Below, piece after piece: positions 60,960 to 64,000 of a stretch of DNA of 64,000 nucleotides (its first letter is position 1; the number at the start of each line of letters is the position of its first letter). Source of the DNA: Drosophila pseudoobscura (lineage: Eukaryota; Arthropoda; Insecta; Diptera; Drosophilidae); the NCBI RefSeq assembly GCF_009870125.1, contig NC_046679.1, forward strand, positions 18,786,001 to 18,850,000. Reading direction: 5' to 3'. Under the pieces are notes generated by a model, which saw only the letters and a list, made by a program, of their open reading frames with translations, searched no databases and was not told where the DNA came from. Position numbers and translations under genes: made by a program.

Positions 60960-62900
60960 GACACCATACCCTCCTACCGCAGTCCAAGGGAAATCAGCGC
61001 CGTATACTCCATCTCAGTCTGCGCTGTCTGAGTCTACGCCGCGGCCAAAGAAAGGCGAGGAAAACACCGAGAACCGAAATCCAATGGCACCGACGCAGCA
61101 ACGGCAGAAGAGAAACGCCGAGAACAGCGAGCCGACCGCATCAACGCAGCAGCGGCAGAGGAAAAGCGCCGAAACGGCAAACCAACAGCAGCAACGGCAG
61201 AATAGAAACGCCGAAAACCAAAACCAAGCAACGACGCGCCAGCAGCGAAAAAGAGAGACACCGGCGCTGCGTAGACGCCGATAGAGAGCGGGAACGACGG
61301 CGGCAGCCCTCTGCCGCAGCGAGAATGACGACGCTGGCCGCCCACGCTGACGCTGTATCGGCAGAGTTCTGAGCTGGGAAAACGAGGAGATAGAGAAAAA
61401 GTCGATTGGAAAAGCCCAGAGGAGCCAGACGTGCCCGCGGAAAGTTCGAGTGGTTCGCGAAAAGTTAAAATACGTGGCGTACGAGATCCACGCCGACGCG
61501 ATCAGTGGTACGAAAAAGATCCTGCTCCGACGCCGCACTTACGGAGGAGAACAAGCTTTCGACGATGGATGTAACAAAAATATAGCCTGGCCACCAACAA
61601 TCTATACACTAGTGAAACTGGATGTCCGGGGCTTCGCCTTCTCTGCACATCCTTACGCCTCTGACCCGAGTCTCCTCTTGGCCCGCCCACGTATGCGTAT
61701 TCGTATCCGTATTCGTTACAGATGTCCGTCGGTACCCCGCGTGGCTCCCTCCAGTAGTTCGTAGCCCGGCAGAATCCCGAGGCCGCTGTCCGGCGATTGC
61801 CTAGGCGTTCGCGGCGACACCTGTTGGCGCTCCCGCGTGATCCCCCTTCCGTAGTTTGTAGCCCAGCAGGATCCCGAGGCCGCTGTCCGGCGATCGCCTA
61901 GGCGCTCTCGGTGACACCTGTTGGCGCCCTGTATGATCCCAGTAGACCGACAGGGTCCCGTAAGTAATGTCCGGCGATAGCCTAGGCACTCTCGGTGATA
62001 CTTGTCGGTATTTCCGCATAGCAAAGCCCCCTGCCGCTTCGTAGTAATTCTTAGGCCGAAAGGGTCCCGTAAGTGTTGTCCGGCGATAGCCTAGGCACTC
62101 TCGGTGATACCTGCCGGTATTATCGCATAGCAAAGCCCCCTTCCGCTTCGTAGTAATTCTTAGGTCTACAGGGTCCCGTAAGTACTGTCCGACGATAGCC
62201 TAGGTACTCTCGGCGATACTTGTCGGTATCTCCGCATAGCAAAGCCCCCTTCCGCTTCGTAGTAATTCTTAGGCCTACAGGGTCCCGTAAGTACTGTCCG
62301 GCGATAGCCTAGGTACTCTCGGCGATACCTGTCGGCCCTGTCGGCTCGCACAACTGTAAACTCGGAATTGAGGCGCAGCAACTCCGGTTAGAAATACCCG
62401 TTGCGGCTTGCGTCCCACACCCGCCGCAACTGTACACACCGGTGGAAGTGCGACTATACTCTCCCCGTGAGGGCGGCTGGAAACAGGTCCTGGCACGGTC
62501 ATGTTTTTGCCAGGAGGATGGCGAATGGTAGTCGGGCGGAGAGATGAAAACATCAAGGCAAGGTGAAAGCCATCGAGTGCCAAGACACTCGCTCTGCGGC
62601 CCTATACATGAAGTCGGTGGCTGCTCTAAAAGAGGTCTATCCAGTCGCCCGAGAGCCAGAGCATGGGTCTCGGCGAAACGTGGAGAACCTGAGATAATAC
62701 TCAGTCTACTGCAGGTCCGCAACCCCCACCTTCCCCCAGCCATTGGAAGGTGGCCAAGGTAGAGGATATCCAGGGGCAGAGGCGCCAGATAAAGGTGACC
62801 ATATCCAGGCAAGCAGAGGTCGAGCCAAATCCGGAGCTGCCGGAGATCCCGAAAGAGGGAGCCTCGTGTGAGGAGGCCAACAAATAACAGCTTTTATTTT
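60960..62900 (+). mobile_element. LOA-type LINE 5' region with tandem array and ORF1 end
   Basis: A GC-rich block. 61060-61265 encodes an imperfect Q-R-Q-x-R-N-A-E-N repeat. 61740-62345 is a tandem array. From about 62545, across frames, an ORF1-like protein can be read with R-P-R-A-R-A-W-V-S, I-L-S-L-L-Q-V-R-N-P-H-L-P and W-K-V-A-K-V-E-D-I-Q, matching LOA-clade ORF1, ending at about 62890. The relic at 38880-39780 has the same order: Q-rich, tandem units, coding. Boundaries are uncertain. Confidence 0.6.
61740..62345 (+). repeat. Tandem repeat array, about six units
   Basis: Four units of 109 bp start at GGGTCCCGTAAG (61953, 62062, 62171, 62280; the last is partial) and share TCCGGCGATAGCCTAGG and CGCATAGCAAAGCCCCCTTC. 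Two related units of about 98 bp precede them with AATCCCGAGGCCGCTGTCC. The overlapping open frames here are by-products of the repeat. Confidence 0.9.
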
Positions 62901-63129
62901 ACTTCCCGCTCCCTAGTGTACCATACACAGAAATTAGCATCATCATCAATTAAAAAAGAAGCATAGTCCAACAATGTATAATTTTAACGTCAAAAATAGA
63001 TAAATATGCAGACTAATTTAAATTTTCCAATCCGTGTTTTGCACACCGTAATCATCTGCTTAATCAGTTTGTATTTATTTTGATAAGGAAAAATTGTAAA
63101 TGGCTAACAGATATGATGATAGGGAAGCA

Positions 63130-63300
63130 ACATGCAAAAATCGCAAAGAAACGTGTGGTCTTGGAACATCCAAAATGGATGGTGGACTAACTGGGAAATT
63201 TTCGCAACGCAAAACCTTACGGACCATCCCCGACATGAATGGAGGATGGCCGTCAGTGTGAATAGCCTATTAGGACACATTTTGTCAGCACCCTTGAATC
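63130..63300 (+). repeat. Unnamed repeat Z, copy 2
   Basis: 63140-63235 matches 34905-34990 in order, with GGTGGACTAACTGGGAAATTTT in both. This copy extends further right. Family unknown. Confidence 0.6.
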
Positions 63301-63639
63301 GTTCCGTGTAATTTTGGCTGGAAAACATTTGACGCAAGCGCAGTAGTTTTTAAATATGGACTGTGTAAAATGTTAAACATATATTAGTATACAAAATACA
63401 GTCAGCAATGCAAATGCTAAAACGGGTGTTCCCAAACGTGCTGTACATATTGTATTACAAAATCTTGACGAAATAAAACTAAACAACAAAAAATGTTCTT
63501 TTAATTGTATAAATATATCTAAATAAATATAGGAATATACAACATTGCACGCACAAAGTTTACAGACATATACATACATAGGCCTATTTTCATAGATATA
63601 AATGATAAAAATGGTTTTACACAAACGGAATTCATTGAT

Positions 63640-63860
63640 TTGTCGATTGAGTTAAAATGTGTATAAAGTATAAATAAGTGTAGAAAAATTCATATATATA
63701 TGCATATATATATATATACATATTAATATATGTATGTATTTATATATGCATATGTATACTATACTTTTGGCCGGAGCTTCAAGATTATAGGAGTAATTAG
63801 ATTCGATTAGATGTAAATACGTACATATGTGCATATGTATGTACATATATAACAGTTAGA
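63640..63860. repeat. AT/TACA microsatellite-rich stretch
   Basis: Runs of ATATATAT and TACATATG near 63690-63745 and 63820-63850. No gene in 62900-64000 is supported apart from these repeats. Confidence 0.75.
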
Positions 63861-64000
63861 AGGAAGCAGATTGCAGTCTGACAATTGAATATGATTGTAT
63901 TATTATTAGAGACAATCGTTCCTCTGTCTCACACACACTTACCCTCGTCCAGAGAGAGAAAGTAAAATATGACTTAGTACGTACCATGATGCAATTATAC

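Noticed and set aside
61014..61538. Long minus-strand frames rich in C, F, S and R
   Set aside because: They are antisense of the imperfect Q/R/N-rich repeat; compositional artefact.
62309..62812. 167-codon minus-strand frame over the tandem array edge
   Set aside because: Runs antisense to LOA-type ORF1 sequence; no family motif and repeat-driven openness.
63900..64000. GTAAGT- and GTACGT-like donors on the minus strand at the window end
   Set aside because: Could be an exon of a gene outside the window, but there is too little sequence to support a call.

Overview
This is eukaryotic DNA: genes with short exons, GT-AG introns and AATAAA signals, set in a dense field of decayed transposable elements. 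Protein similarity and the repeat fauna (DINE-1/INE-1-type Helitrons, LOA- and CR1-clade LINEs, errantivirus, BEL/Pao and copia relics, mariner/Tc1) point to a fruit fly (Drosophila). LOA elements of the bilbo/TRIM type would suit the obscura group, but species assignment is only a guess. The repeat density suggests pericentromeric, dot-like or neo-sex-chromosome DNA.

Five genes can be reconstructed by splicing, and all five have open reading frames with no visible lesion. (1) 417-32700, minus: a 16-exon, ~963-residue sidestep-family receptor (signal peptide, five Ig domains, FN3, one membrane helix, long tail ending in a PDZ-type S-T-V). (2) 36819-37763, plus: a pinin-like RNA-processing protein, 289 aa, with a DRE box upstream. 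(3) 39904-41941, minus: spermidine synthase, 292 aa. (4) 43313-44995, plus: calreticulin, 405 aa, ending HDEL, preceded by a small candidate gene at 42895-43184. (5) 49893-59263, plus: cytosolic Xaa-Pro aminopeptidase (aminopeptidase P), 10 exons, 613 aa, all five metal ligands present. They are housekeeping or neural genes with no obvious joint pathway.

Layout: 0.4-32.7 kb is the receptor gene, its introns filled with relics of copia, BEL/Pao, errantivirus, CR1, LOA, Tc1, mariner and DINE-1. 32.7-36.8 kb is a divergent spacer rich in TACA microsatellite and a repeat encoding a coiled coil. 36.8-45.0 kb is a compact gene cluster. 45.1-49.0 kb holds a full DINE-1 copy and a decayed gypsy-type element. 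49.9-59.3 kb is aminopeptidase P with expanded introns. 59.4-64 kb is a jockey-type LINE, a LOA-type region with a tandem array (61.7-62.35 kb), and microsatellite DNA.

No CRISPR array, rRNA or tRNA gene was recognised. The least explained items are the tandem array shared by two LOA-type relics, a five-copy TCACTCAC-R-CGAC motif in an aminopeptidase P intron, several unnamed interspersed repeat families, and the unrecognised 72-73 aa reading frame upstream of calreticulin.
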